The translations under genes were made by a program, and so were the position numbers. This document shows positions 34,704 through 45,820 of a DNA stretch of 64,000 nucleotides, one piece after another. Each line of letters starts with the position of its first letter. The stretch's first letter is position 1. Where the stretch lies: the NCBI GenBank assembly GCA_016584495.1, contig WAID01000003.1, positions 496,001 to 560,000 on the forward strand, in the 5' to 3' direction. Source of the DNA: Celoporthe dispersa (taxonomy: Eukaryota > Ascomycota > Sordariomycetes > Diaporthales > Cryphonectriaceae). The notes beneath the pieces are model-generated. The model did no database searches. It was not told the origin of the DNA and worked only from the letters and a program-made list of their open reading frames with translations.

Positions 34704-34837
34704 TGCCATGGTCCACGAGGCTGGTGTGGTACATGGAGATGCAGAAGTACGCAATGTACTCGTCCGCGGCGTCTCTAAAGAGGGGCCGCACCTCAGCATC
34801 CATGTGCAGCTGATCGACTTCGAGCACAGCTGGACCA
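34704..34837 (+). pseudogene. Kinase-like gene fragment
   Basis: A 134-bp piece encodes MVHEAGVVHGDAEVRNVLVR and LIDFEHSW, the catalytic-loop and metal-binding region of a fungal kinase-like/phosphotransferase family. It is nearly identical to 42597-42730, with about eight differences by eye. No kinase sequence is recognisable on either side, so this is a fragment. Confidence 0.75.
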
Positions 34838-35203
34838 TTACGCCATTCGAGCTTCCGAGGGTCGCCCTAGAAACTCATTTGGGCAACATTTTCGCTACTA
34901 CTATTGAAATGCACAACATAACTGTACTGTAGGACAAGAGAAGGCTGGCGCAAGTAAAAAATCCTCTTGGCCATACTATCCTCTGTTTTGGCCAATTTTC
35001 GAAAAAGGAAGCCAGCGTAGATTACCCTTGGTGACTGGTATGTTATCGGAGTTAAATGATATATTACATAATCCATACGCGGCAGTAGCTGCTACCCCCT
35101 TGGATGGTGCCTTGCCTCCTAAACATCAACCAAACGCACCACATCCACCACCACCTCTCCGTCCACCAATGCTGTTATTACCACCCCCTCCGCTGCTGCC
35201 GCC

Positions 35204-37934
35204 ATGGCAGGCATACAGAAGCAACAACTTATTAAAGATCATCCCATCGGCGAGGGTCTCGATGACTTTCACACTTCGTTCAACTCGATCTGCGACAAGG
35301 CAGGCATCTCCTGCTCTCTGGACGCGCTGGAGGATCTAAAGCAAGAAGGTAAGGCAGACCAGTCATTGCCTGAATGCCTCTTCTGATGAGCAGACAGACA
35401 TGCAAAATCTCACATCGGCCCTTCTCTTCAAACTCTGGTCGCTGCCCGCTGCCTGTAGTTTACCTTCCGAGTCAGGCCACAGCAGCCTCCGAACCGATTT
35501 ACTCCGACTGATGAACTCGGTGGCCAATTCCGATGCTTTCGACCTCGACTGCATGAAGCCCCTCCTACGCTCCGTCCTCGAGCTTGATACCGATGAGCTT
35601 ATCTGGGACCACATCTACCGCCTGACCGCCGATATCTCGCCGCCGCAGCATGTCCCCCGCCCCCCGCCGCAGCCTACCCCGCCGCCGCAGCCGGTCGCAA
35701 CCCTCTCCGAGCAGACCCCGTGGGTCTACTCCACGAGCGGCATTATGAACTCGTCCGAGAGGCGCGAAGAGGCGGACAGGATCCTTAAGCAGGAACTTGG
35801 CCCCCTCTATGTCGATATTCCTTGCTTCCACAAGACATACCTCGGACGGGTAGCCGGCCTGGAAGCAGGGGCCAAGGCCGTCTTCGAGAGGTGCGTGGGC
35901 GGCAGCAGCCCGCTCTTTGGCCCCCAGGGGTGGCGGGACTGGCCAGCGGTCACATCGGAGAAGAACGTGGTGGACTGGTTCCACGGCCTGTTCCCCCAGC
36001 TGGAAGCATTCGCAAGAGACTGGGCCGCCACCTGTACGACACCTGCGCCGACGCCTCAACGAAAGCTGCTGGTACAGCCCAGCACGCCGCTCCCGGACTC
36101 TGTGGGAAGGCGTAGCATGGATATCGGCTTTGTGAAGGACGACCCTGCTACGATAGCAGCAGGTGGTTCCAGATATCGATGGTCGGATATCCTTGTGCCT
36201 GGCGAGCTGAAGATGGATATATCTGATGATATACCCTCGGCTGCATGGATAAGCATTGCAAGATATGCAAGAGAGGTGCTCTCTGGCTGCAGCACCCGCC
36301 GCTTTGTCCTGGCCTTCACCATCTGTGGGCCGCTCATGAGGCTGTGGGAGTTTGACCGGCTCGGGGGCATTGCCTCCGAACAGTTTGACATCAACAGGGA
36401 CGGGCTGAAGTTTGTGTCCACAATGCTCGGCTTCCTGTGGATGAGCGAGGAGGAGCTCGGCTTCGACCCGACCTTCGGGATGACACCCGGCGGTCAACAG
36501 TTCATAGAGATTAGCCGGGACGGCGTGAACGAGCGTCTCGTGATCGACGGGGTAATGATGCACCAGCGCTGCATAGCTGGTCGAGCAACAACCTGCTGGA
36601 GGGCTCATCCCGAAGAGGACCCCCGGACAATACTTGTTGTCAAAGATTCGTGGCAGTTCCCGGAGCGGGATATGGAAGGCGATCTGCTCCGCAAGGCGAC
36701 CGAGAAGAAGGTTGTCAATATGGCCCGGTATTATCATCACGAGATTGTCCAGGTAGGCGGTACCGATGATAATATCCGGAGCAACGTGCGCAAGGGACTG
36801 GATATCACCAAGGCCTCCAACTATAAGCTGGACTGGACAGACGTTACCTTGCGTGCAAGAGCAAGAAGTACCTTGCGGAGAGACCGAAGCAGCAGTATCG
36901 CTGGCATCAGGGCGCAGGCGCTATCCAGCCAGACTGCCGCCCCCCTCTGCCCCCCTCTGCCGCCGCCAATACGGCAGCCCGCAGGCGGACAGCCGTCCAC
37001 TCAGGCCAGCATGTTTCTGCCACCGTTCAGCCCGCCGTTCAGCCCGCCGTCCAGCCAGCCCAGCATATCTCGATCACCAAGCAGACAGCCATCCGGCCAA
37101 GCTGGCGCCCTCCTGCCGTCCACCAGACAGCCGTCTGCCCGCCGGCCCTCCAGTCTGGCCGGCACACCTCTAACGCCGACCAAACGGCCCTCCAGCCATA
37201 CCGACGCGCCTCTGCCGCCTAGCAAACGACCTCGCCCTTCGCAGACTCCCAACGAGGCCGGCACCACCCTGCCGGACCGAGAACACAGGCGCACCATCGT
37301 GCGTGATTATGGACTGCCGATCTACAAAGCAAGCTCTCGGGCGAGCCTGCTCACTGCGCTGGAGGGCTGTATTGCAGGACATGAGTCTCTATACCGAGCA
37401 GGATTCTTGCACAGAGATATTTCGATCAACAATCTTATCATCAACGAAGATCCTGATAACCCGTCCTGGCAGTCATGCCTGATCGATCTGGATCTTGCTG
37501 TTGAGATACAGCGAGATGGTGTATCGGGCGCAAAGAGTATGACCGGAACTAGGGCTTTCATAGCTATAGGAGCACTCATGGGCGAGCTGCATTCTTTTAT
37601 GCACGATATCGAATCCTTCTTCTGGGTTCTTTTCTGGATCTGCATTCACTACGAGGGGCCGGGCAAGGGGAGAATTGTTCCCGACTTTGACAAGTGGAAC
37701 TTTGTCAATGCAGTCGAGCTAGCGAAGCTCAAAGTGGGCACAATTTCTGACGACGAAATTTTCCGCCAGACTGTAACGGAACATTTCACCAAATATTACG
37801 AGCCCCTGATCCCTTGCATTAACGAGCTACGGAGGATAGTGTTCCCAGGGGGTGGGAGGTGGAAAAGGGAGGATGAAGGGTTGTACTCGTCAATAAAGAG
37901 GGTCCTTGATGAGGCTGCAAAGGAGTTACAATAA
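35204..37934 (+). CDS. FunK1-type fungal protein kinase
   Basis: 893-residue protein of the fungal-specific FunK1 (Pkinase_fungal) family. Exons 35204-35348 and 35398-37934 flank a 49-bp phase-1 intron whose acceptor joins KQE to DMQNLTSALLF. The N-terminal half holds the FunK1 region (SDILVPGELKMD, RFVLAFTICGPLMRLWEFDR). A Ser/Pro/Arg/Gln-rich insert of about 120 residues follows. The C-terminal lobe has GFLHRDISINNLIINE (HRD with catalytic Asp, Asn kept) and LIDLDLAVE in place of DFG, then TGTRAFIA and the FunK1 HSFMHDIESFFWVLFWICIH block. The reading frame is intact. Substrates are unknown; the family is expanded in accessory regions of fungal genomes. Confidence 0.85.
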
Positions 37935-38353
37935 TAGCATTGTATCAAGATACACCCATCTCCTGCTTATTCTCTTCCCTCGAACCTTTTGTTTCTTAGG
38001 ACTGCTCCCTGGTGCGAGAGCTCTTACCAAAAGAGCCCCTTATCCAAGCACCTATTGTCACGAGCTGGGTTCTCTTCCTCGCCATCCTGTACCCGGCGAT
38101 GAAGCAGCATGGTGGGCGGCGCGTCATAGGGTAGAGGGCACGGCTGGGTGCGGCTCAAGCTCGGCAGATGTGCGCCCCCCTAGAGGAGGAGAAGACCGAG
38201 CCTGAGGGCCGTGTGTCGGTAGGGCTGAAGACTGAAGCAATTGGGGGTGGGGGAAGCTCCCGTAGCGAGGACTGTCCACTGAAGGACAAGGCTAAGGCAT
38301 TCGAGAGTCAAGAAGATCCGTGATTTCATCTTAGGAGCGCGTTCTTCATGTAT
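37935..38353. other. Intergenic region with a possible coding remnant
   Basis: No full gene is visible. A plus-strand stretch at about 38040-38120 reads IQAPIVTSWVLFLAILYPAM, resembling a membrane segment, then hits a stop. It may be a decayed remnant. Confidence 0.35.
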
Positions 38354-38605
38354 TTATCTCATGTCGTCGAGGGCTTCCTGCGCCATATCCCCTGCCGTGA
38401 CAAGCGTGTATTCAGGCCTCTCGTCTGCGCACCAGGATGGCCGTGAGGGCAGAAGATGGTCTCCCGGCGGGCGGATAGAGACCCTGCGACCTGTGTAAGG
38501 TGTCGCTAGAGAGCGCCATATTTTCTTGAACCAGCCACCCATTCTGGCCGGACCGCCGTCCTTCTCCAGATGGTATCCTGCTGTTATGTAGGGGTTGTCC
38601 AGCAT
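38354..38605 (-). CDS. Small hypothetical protein (83 aa)
   Basis: Single open frame starting MLDNPYITAGYHLEKDGGPA, with GGWFKKIWRSLATPYTGRRV and an acidic end QEALDDMR. Its balanced composition looks coding. It may be the last exon of a larger minus-strand gene or a remnant. No family is recognised. Confidence 0.35.
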   Translation of the reverse strand: MLDNPYITAGYHLEKDGGPARMGGWFKKIWRSLATPYTGRRVSIRPPGDHLLPSRPSWCADERPEYTLVTAGDMAQEALDDMR

Positions 38606-39165
38606 CGCTGTGTATTTACCCTCTTTTATTCTTTTTATATCTTGTTTAAGGGGGGAGGGGCTAGAAACATCCGGTACTCATCGCGAGATTTGTTTCTATA
38701 CGCTCTGTTAGACCTTGCTACTCACCTCTCTGCAAATAGTCTCTTGGCAGGGCTCTCGATATTCTTCAGCTCGCTCTTGAGGGACCACTCGCAAAGGAAA
38801 AGAGAGGATGGACCCCCTCCGTATCTCCAGCTAGGGAGCGAGCTTGAATGGACCTTTTGACAGCGGCGTCGAGGGGGGCGAAGGCGAGGAGAGCGGGTTG
38901 GTGGAGCTCACTTAGTGTTGTCTTCTCATGAACTACATCCCATCTTTTCAACTAGCTGGGCTTACCGGCATACCTTTCTTTGAGGTTGATTGCTGTGATT
39001 CTGAGGCTATAAACGGCAGCATCGAGTCCAAGTCTTTGTTACTTGTAGATCTTAGGATGCCTGATCGAGCATCCGTTCCTGACTAGGCATCGTAGTGATC
39101 ATCCTCGGGACCATAACCATAACTAGGCTGTGAATTCCACCCTTATGGTACTGCATATTCGAGCC
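38606..39165. other. Intergenic region
   Basis: No supportable gene between the small minus-strand frame and the 3' end of the DUF3176 gene. Confidence 0.45.
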
Positions 39166-41514
39166 TTACGGGGACGTAAAGCTTTTTTGGAGCCCATGGA
39201 AATCAGTGTTTCCGGAAGATGTCGAGTCCTGCACAGGCCAACTCAAATGTCCCCGGTGTCTCGTCCCATGGGCGCCGCTGTCCCTGCCATTAGAATGGCC
39301 CTGGTGCTCTCCTTGCCCGACCTCGACGCTGACCTTCTCGGTCTCGTTCCCGGCTGTGACATATTGCACGAATCCAGAGGGGCCGGGACCAGCGAGCTCA
39401 AGCCTGACTGGGATTCCCTTAGCCAGCGTCTCCAGCTCCTTCACGGACCGGACGCCCTGGGCACCTTGGGTCTTTGTTGTCGGGCCACGGTCTGGCGCTT
39501 CTCCGGAATGGAGCCCGTAGAACAGAGGTGGCAGCGATGACGTCTTCCATGCGGGCCAGAATGGCTGCCGGAGGCTTTGGACGAGCATGTAGAACAGGGC
39601 GGCGGCGGCGGCGACCGTGAGGGCCGTCGGCAGGAGAAGCCATCGCCAGTCGAAACTGACGCACACGGTCGTTCTCGTAACGATTCCAAGGGCGGCAGTG
39701 AGGCTCGATGACGAGGATGTCGAGGCGGCCTGCCGAAACACATTGTCGGTAGTGAGCTGGGCGAATTGCTCGATGCTATCGGCGATTGTGTCCGCCGTAG
39801 CATTGCCGCCGTTCCAGAGCGAAGTGAGCCACCAGCTGTGGCCGCAGTCAAGGGTTGTGGATACCGCGTGGTTAATCGTGCAAGATCCCGAGAAGATAGT
39901 CTCTGACAAGTACGCCTCCGTTGCGAATGCCGAAACGCCGTCCAGGCTGTACCAGCAGTCGGACGGGACCCTGACTTCGGTCCCGTTCACGGAGACTGCG
40001 ACCCAGGCATCGGCGGCAGCAGACGAGAAATTGGAGAGGTCGTAAGCTCGGCCGTCAAGCCAGCATGGCGATCGGATGGCATTGTAGGTTGAAGCCCAGG
40101 GATATCTCGAGGCTGACATGTACGTGGCTGGGGTCGAGGAGACGAAGCTCTCAGACAGGTAGCCGCTGGCTACAGAGCCGTTATAATTACGCAGACAGGC
40201 GTAGAGCATACACGACACTGCCAGAGGGCGCGCTATTATGTTGTCATCGTAGGTTTGCGCCGTAGTACAATTTGTAAACCCTGCGCTATCGTCACACGGA
40301 GTTGTGGTCCAGGCGATGATACTCAGGTTCTTTATCGACGCCGAAGCGGCAGCCTGCCCCTGCGGCGTGAATAGAGAAGAGGCCCAGTCGAGGTCGAGGG
40401 GCCACTCGGAAGAGACATTAATCAGAGAGTTCATGGGGTCAGAAACGGGGCCGCCGGGGAGCCTGACATATGACCCGTACGGAAGATACTGGCTCGTATC
40501 GCTACACGCGCTACAGAGACCCATGGATGTGTACGCGACGCCGCCGCCGTGCGAGGGGAAGCTGCAGTTGCCGGTGGGACACGTAGCACTGATAGTCGAC
40601 TTGGAGCCGGTCATGGCGTTGAGGATAGCGCTCTGCACGCTGGGCTCAAGATTCCACGCGATTCCCCCGGGACCTGTCTCGTAGTACCCAAGTGTCACGT
40701 TGTTAGCCACTGGCACTGAGGCGTTGGTTTTCTCGACAACCTGCGTGCAGGGCCTGGTTCCGACGGATTCTTGAGCAAAGGGCCCGATCGCCGGAGAGAG
40801 GATCACTGTTAGCGCGGCGAAGGCGGTGATGGGACTCCTGGAAGCCGTCAGTGTTTCATACTTCATGTCGGTTGCCTCAAAGGAAACACCAAGTACTATA
40901 TCTGTACCTGAAAATCGTAGAAATCATGAGTACGGCGGCCCCGGGCACTCCAGCCACACCGTCGTCGAAGCGTTGAAGGTCGTACAAGGGCCTCGCGTGC
41001 GTCGTCGCACCTGCGAACCAAAAGCCACTTGTTCTGAGTAATGACACCTGCGAGTATATAAGACAGCGCAGAACCGAGCCCGGTCGCGGCCAGCGATACG
41101 AGTGTGCTGAGATTAATACTCAGCGGCCAGTCGGGCACAACCCTCCCACTGTAATAGGCTGGCACTCTGGATATCTCGGTCAGTACCCGGTTCACCGAGG
41201 CTTGCGTATTCTGGCAGCTGCAACTTCACATACCGATAAAGCGCGAGCACAAGAGCCGAGGCGGCAGCGAGGGCGACGAGTTCCAGGGCCCAGTCTCCGA
41301 CAAGGCCCCGTCGGTGGACAGGCTCGCCAGGAGAAATGGCCGTGAGAGCATCGTCCCCCTTGCTCGACTTTCTTGGGTTCTCGTCTGGAGGAGGGAGGCA
41401 GGCGTTTCCATCCCTTGAGCTTCTTGGGTCTACGGACGAAGACCTGGACAAGGGGACGCCAGGAATACTTACGTTCCCTAGATCTATGACCGAAGCTGGG
41501 GCGTTCAGGTCCAT
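39166..41514 (-). CDS. DUF3176 family membrane protein
   Basis: Fungal multi-pass membrane protein of the DUF3176 type, function unknown; about 736 residues. Exons 41514-41234, 41166-40908 and 40837-39166 have matching phases. Features in order: a polar N-terminus, a TM (LELVALAAASALVLALYRY), VPDWPLSINLSTLVSLAATG with QNKW, RPLYDLQRFDDGVAGVPGAA, a TM (ITAFAALTVILSPAIGPFAQ), a large Cys/Asn-rich extracellular domain, a TM (LLLPTALTVAAAAALFYML) and a cytosolic tail containing PLFYGL. Exon 2 carries one extra base in the A-run 41020-41023 (+ strand). Removing it turns KWLLV into KWLWF and restores the conserved block. Confidence 0.85.
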
Positions 41515-42123
41515 CTTCTGGTTACATACACCAAGTCGCTGGCTAGGATGTCGGGTAATTAACATACAGTAGACTGAGGGACAGATGGCAAGAAAGTTTG
41601 AAAACACGGCGAGATGACTTCTGCAGCAACCCGTAAACGGTCTGGTGTTGATTATTATACATTCCGAGAGCCGCCGCGAGAGGCCCCCAAAGCCATTCAG
41701 CCGCAGGTCGTTTGAGGCTTGAACGAGGCTCTGCGTATGAGTGGTTGCTACGGCTGGAGAATCATCGCGATACGACAGCTGTCAATAAGGCTGTCGGCAG
41801 GAACCAGGACAAAACGGGTTAAGACGCTGCAGTTCAGGGGGGGAGAAAATATACTATGTATAGATAGATATGTTGTCCCATCTTCATAACCGCAGGGCTG
41901 CCGTCCCGAGTTTCCAGATGGAACCTGTGGGCTGTGCACAGCCCCGCTAGCCAGCAGGAGATCCGCGCTCAAAGATGCCTGCTGCAGTGGCCCCAAGCTG
42001 CCTGGTGCCTGCAGGATACCTGACTCCTTATGTACGTTTCGACCGCGCCAATCTTGTAAACACATGCAACATGGCGCGGCGCGATGTGCTTGAGCCGTTC
42101 CATCCTCAGAGTCTTCGCAACTA
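41515..42123. other. Intergenic region
   Basis: No gene is supported between the divergent DUF3176 gene and the kinase-like pseudogene. The C-rich segment at 41700-42050 shows only short open frames. Confidence 0.45.
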
Positions 42124-42730
42124 GGCCGAATCGTACGATGCAATCCGGCGCGACTACTTCGTGTCCGCAGCGAGCCGGCGCGCATCCAAGCGTACAGCTA
42201 TCCAAGGCGAGATCACCGACTCGGAAGGACGTACGACTTTCATATACCTCACCTCGGGTTCTGGCCGCACGCAGCTCGTCAAACTGCGAATGGCCCCTTA
42301 CGGCTATGTGCTCGTCGCAAAGCTTTTCAGGGGCCGGATGCGCGGGCGATGCGCCGGGAAGCACGTATCTACGACCGCCTCCGCCACCTACAGGGGGCAC
42401 AGCTGCCTGTCTGCCTCGGCACTATTGATCTCCCGCCTGACCGCGACCTGCGATGGGATGGACTGGGCTTCTCCGGCCTGTTGCTGTTAAGTTATGCCGG
42501 AGTTGGGGTAGAGTCTGTAGTGAGGAGCTTAAAGCTGGAGCACGGACAAGACCGCACGTTCTCGCGGGCCTTCGCAACGAACGACTGCGAAGCACTTGCC
42601 ATGGTCCACGAGGCTGGTGTGGTGCATGGAGACGCAGAAGTACGCAATGTACTCGTCCGCGGCGTCTCTAAAAAGGGGCCGCACCTCAGCACCCACGTGC
42701 AGCTGATAGACCTCGAGCACAGCTAGACCA
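42124..42730 (+). pseudogene. Kinase-like gene, broken
   Basis: A longer copy of the kinase-like family that also gave the fragment at 34704. It reads YDAIRRDYFVSAASRRASKR, then YGYVLVAK, a one-base deletion near 42318-42322, REARIYDRLRHLQGAQLPVC LGTIDL, SGLLLLSYAGVGVESV, EALAMVHEAGVVHGDAEVRN and QLIDLEHS, followed by TAG at 42724-42726. The fragment copy has TGG (Trp) at that codon. Open sequence continues after the stop (TRGIFEQHAAEAKAAADAYG). There is no initiating ATG in frame. The TG-to-TA change is the kind RIP makes, but one site proves nothing. Confidence 0.7.
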
Positions 42731-43243
42731 GAGGCATATTCGAACAGCATGCTGCAGAGGCCAAGGCTGCTGCTGATGCATATGGCGCTTATTTGGCGGG
42801 ATGCGTATGTTGATACAGGCTATGATGGCGGGTTTGGAGATGCTCTGCAAGAGGGAGACGGACAGATGCAGGCGAGCAGTACAGGACTGGTTTGGCTATG
42901 ATGCATACGAGGGTATGTCAAGCGCACTGCCCCGATGAAAAGGGCCGAAGCCGTCGATATTCTCGCTCGAAAGACACCCACGAGCCTCGCCCTCGAGACT
43001 GCCAACTACAACGTCCTCGGCATCCGGCGCCCGCCTCGGCCTCGGGAGGAACCCCCCAAGGATCAGGCCGGAGAGATGAATGGGTGCGGCATAGCTTCCG
43101 CCACAGACCCACTAAATCCTCCGCATTTCCTCGAGCTGCTCGGCATATAAAAACCGGTCCTCCTCCCTGCTGCGGCGCACTCGTTTAGCATTCACTGATC
43201 CTTATCGGAACAACCAAACACACCGTTCACGGGCTGTGTGGCC
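42731..43243. other. Intergenic region with promoter-like box
   Basis: No gene is supported. CATATAAAA at about 43144-43152 lies roughly 95 bp before the ATG at 43244 and is a plausible TATA box for that gene. Confidence 0.45.
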
Positions 43244-44192
43244 ATGGACCGACACGTCAACCTAATTAGTTCTGTCACTGAATTGTACACTTTATTTGTA
43301 CAACTAGCAGCGATAGAACCCTCGCTTCTTGTAATCCCAGATGCAGCCGCCATCGCACAATTTCCTCGCGAAGCCGCCCTGGAAGCAGGTTACTACCCCG
43401 AGGCGGTCGATCTCATGGCCAGGCTGCCCTACCTCGCCGTCGGTAACGGTGCACATGGGCTTCCTCTCAAGCCGAGCACGGTACCCGTCGACTACTACAC
43501 TGGTCGTGACAATGCGGGGGAGTTTGGGGATCTGCGATGGATGGATGACGACCCTGCCAACGACGACAATCTGATTCCTGGCTACTCCATCAAGCTGACA
43601 CAGCCAGAAATATATGGATACTCTTTGATTTATAACACCGAGACATGTGAGACAATACACCTGCAACGCGATGGGCAGAAATGAATCTCTGGGGAGCCCA
43701 GCGGACTGACCATCGAGATCAGGTCTTATGACGGAATGGAAATCCTTTGATGAGCCGGTGGAAGTAGATGGCTACGCACATCTTCCTGCGCGACTTCCTT
43801 CTCAAGTTTTGGCTTCTTGGATTGAGCCTTATCGCTCCCTCCAGTATCTCAGGACGCCCATGTACACGCTGTGGGACCAGTGGTGGCTGGGAGGCTTCGA
43901 GCCACCGAGCCACTACAGCGAGAGGCAGGGGATTAGTTTTCGAAACAGTCGAGACCTCGAAATGGCCCTGTGGAAAATTAAGGACCTGTATCTCGAGTGC
44001 GGATGGGATGTCACATCCAAGGAACAGGACTCGTTCGACAAGGACAAGTTTATCAAGTTGCGACAGCATTATATGGAAACTGTTGTATGGCCGCTTGACG
44101 AGAAACAGCAAGAGGAAATGCACCTGCTTGACATGCAACACAGGGAAGCCGCCCTGAAAGAAGAAGCGGAACGCCTCAAGGAGGAGCTCTGA
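43244..44192 (+). pseudogene. Hypothetical fungal gene with in-frame stop and frameshift
   Basis: The first part starts MDRHVNLISSVTELYTLFVQ and runs through EAGYYPEAVDLMARLPYLAV and WMDDDPANDDNLIPGYSIKL to a TGA at 43682-43684. The same frame continues sensibly after the stop (ISGEPSGLTIEIRSYDG). A +1 shift near 43733-43737 then leads into WKSFDEPVEVDGYAHLPARL, ASWIEPYRSLQYLRTPMYTL and a charged C-terminal coiled coil (EKQQEEMHLLDMQHREAALK). Together this is about 315 residues of one protein. It is either an inactive gene or an intact one with two sequence errors. Family not recognised. Confidence 0.6.
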
Positions 44193-44440
44193 GCAAGAGC
44201 TCTCGCTAATGGCCGCCTAACAGCCTCCTAAGCTGGTGTGTCTTGGGCTATAAATTGTCTGGTATTAAACATGTGATATTTTCAAATATACTTCATTTCC
44301 TGGCAGTTGGTCAATTTCACTTGTCGTTAAACAGCAAAGTTGTCAAGATGAGAAGTAAAAGTAATAACTCATTGCAGGTAAAATAGTAGAACAGGTTGGC
44401 GTAAAGGAAGTGGCTGTAGACAGTAGTCAAGTTGATCATT
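44193..44440. other. AT-rich spacer
   Basis: A short AT-rich spacer before the duplicated cassette copy B. I see nothing in it. Confidence 0.5.
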
Positions 44441-44578
44441 CATAGCATTGTTGCAAAACAGCTGAACCTACTTCGTAACTATATATACGTGTTTCGAGTT
44501 CCCCATCTATCTCCGACTTATCAACTCCGAGACCCTGCTATTGCATTCATACATTCACAGGCCCTGTACCAGCACAAA

Positions 44579-45163
44579 ATGCCGCGTCTCCTCCCAGCTG
44601 CTGAAAGCCAGCCTGCAGCTAATCCTTACCACAACCGCAACGCCTCCCGCACCCACGCCTTGTGGGACCTTCTGCTACGAGCCATCAGGTATGGGTATGA
44701 ACACTACGGCGAGCCTCGAGACGAATCTGACCATGAGCCTCGGAGCTTACCCCAGAACGAGCTGCTCGATGATGACAGGATGTCGCAAGCAATAGTTGCT
44801 GCTCTGGACGGCGGAGCGCCTCTGTCTCAGCCCCAGGCTCCCATGCCTACAAGCCCGCACCACACATCCATCCGCACTGTCAACAACATCTTGGAACTCC
44901 ATCTAGCCGAAAATGCAAGCATCACGCATATCGAAGTCGCTCGGTCTCTATTGGTGCATCATGCTGCCCAGATTCCTCCTCCTCCCCCAGCCAAAACCAG
45001 ACTACGGGCTCTTGTCATCATCATCTGCGCCATCCTTCTCACCATCAGCGTTATCACTCTCGGCCTCGCCATCATCTTCTTCAAAGCTCTGTCCCTAGTT
45101 TCGGAGCCCGAGAGAGCTGAGAGCATCAAGGCTCTTGCTGAGCTGTTCAGGCCCAACCGTTAA
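44579..45163 (+). CDS. Small single-TM protein, paralogue B
   Basis: 194-residue protein beginning MPRLLPAAESQPAANPYHNR. It has an acidic segment (EPRDESDHEPRSLPQNELLD), PTSPHHTSIRT, a proline run (IPPPPPAKTR), one C-terminal membrane helix (ALVIIICAILLTISVITLGL) and the end ERAESIKALAELFRPNR. It shares layout and several motifs with paralogue A at 32998. The frame is open and the leader and TATA-like box are conserved, which argues that at least one copy is or was expressed. Family and function are unknown. Confidence 0.65.
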   Translation: MPRLLPAAESQPAANPYHNRNASRTHALWDLLLRAIRYGYEHYGEPRDESDHEPRSLPQNELLDDDRMSQAIVAALDGGAPLSQPQAPMPTSPHHTSIRTVNNILELHLAENASITHIEVARSLLVHHAAQIPPPPPAKTRLRALVIIICAILLTISVITLGLAIIFFKALSLVSEPERAESIKALAELFRPNR

Positions 45164-45689
45164 CAATCGAGACCTCGCCCTGCTGAGATGGCTACCACAT
45201 GTATCCCTCCCCCACCTTCTCACCTTCCGCCTCCTCCTGGAAGACAAGAAAGATTGAGAGGAGGGGCGCTTATCGGATGAAGAGGCCCAGGCTCATAGGT
45301 GTGAAAGGTTCTTTCAGGCCACCTTTGGCAAACAAGACAAGGTTTCTTTCCACATCTTTCAGGCATTCCTTGTTACATCTTCTGAGAAAGTCAGTTCTCT
45401 ACCTTCTAATTTCCACGTCACTCCCACGTCCTCTCCCTCCCCCCTCTTGTGAGAAGCCCAGGCGGGAAGGGATAGGGAGACTGATAAGCACATACTGACT
45501 GTTATTTCCCAGGCCCCTCAAGATTACTGCCTCGAGCGTGGAGTCTCGGACGGAACTGGCAAGCGCTGCACCGAGAGACAGAGAGAGAGAGATGAGTAGT
45601 GTAGCACCAATTGACCCAGTTTTCACTTACAATTTTTTAAGACCCATTTCTGAAATCTATTAAATTAAATGAACTAATTATCGCGAGCT

Positions 45690-45820
45690 TTTTCTTTGTA
45701 GCCTTCTCAATACCCTCATATTTACCTTCTCTCATATTTAACGATCATTTCAGATTCTCCGTTTCCTTCTTTATTCTGTCATTCATGCGAAGGTCGCGAA
45801 TTTTACCCTCTCCGGGATCA
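45690..45820 (+). repeat. tRNA-Ile 3'-exon repeat, copy 2
   Basis: 45785-45820 (ATGCGAAGGTCGCGAATTTT, ending CTCTCCGGGATCA) is a full 36-base copy of the tRNA 3' exon with a few changes. It keeps the unusual CTCTC T-stem strand seen in the intact gene. The flank TTTCAGATTCTCCGTTTCCT matches copies 1 and 3. Confidence 0.8.

Larger units (their letters stand above)
44441..45820 (+). repeat. Duplicated cassette, copy B
   Basis: Counterpart of 32723-34387. It holds the CATAGCATTGTT block, the CTATATATACG box at about 44479, a leader with ATTCACAGGCC, the paralogous TM gene, a 3' block (GGCTCATAGGTGTGAAAG, then GGCAAACAAGACAAGG at about 45290-45345) and a terminal tRNA-Ile 3'-exon copy. Confidence 0.7.

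Noticed and set aside
42724..42726. RIP as the cause of pseudogenes in the accessory block
   Set aside because: Only one TG-to-TA nonsense change was seen; most breaks are indels, which RIP does not make.
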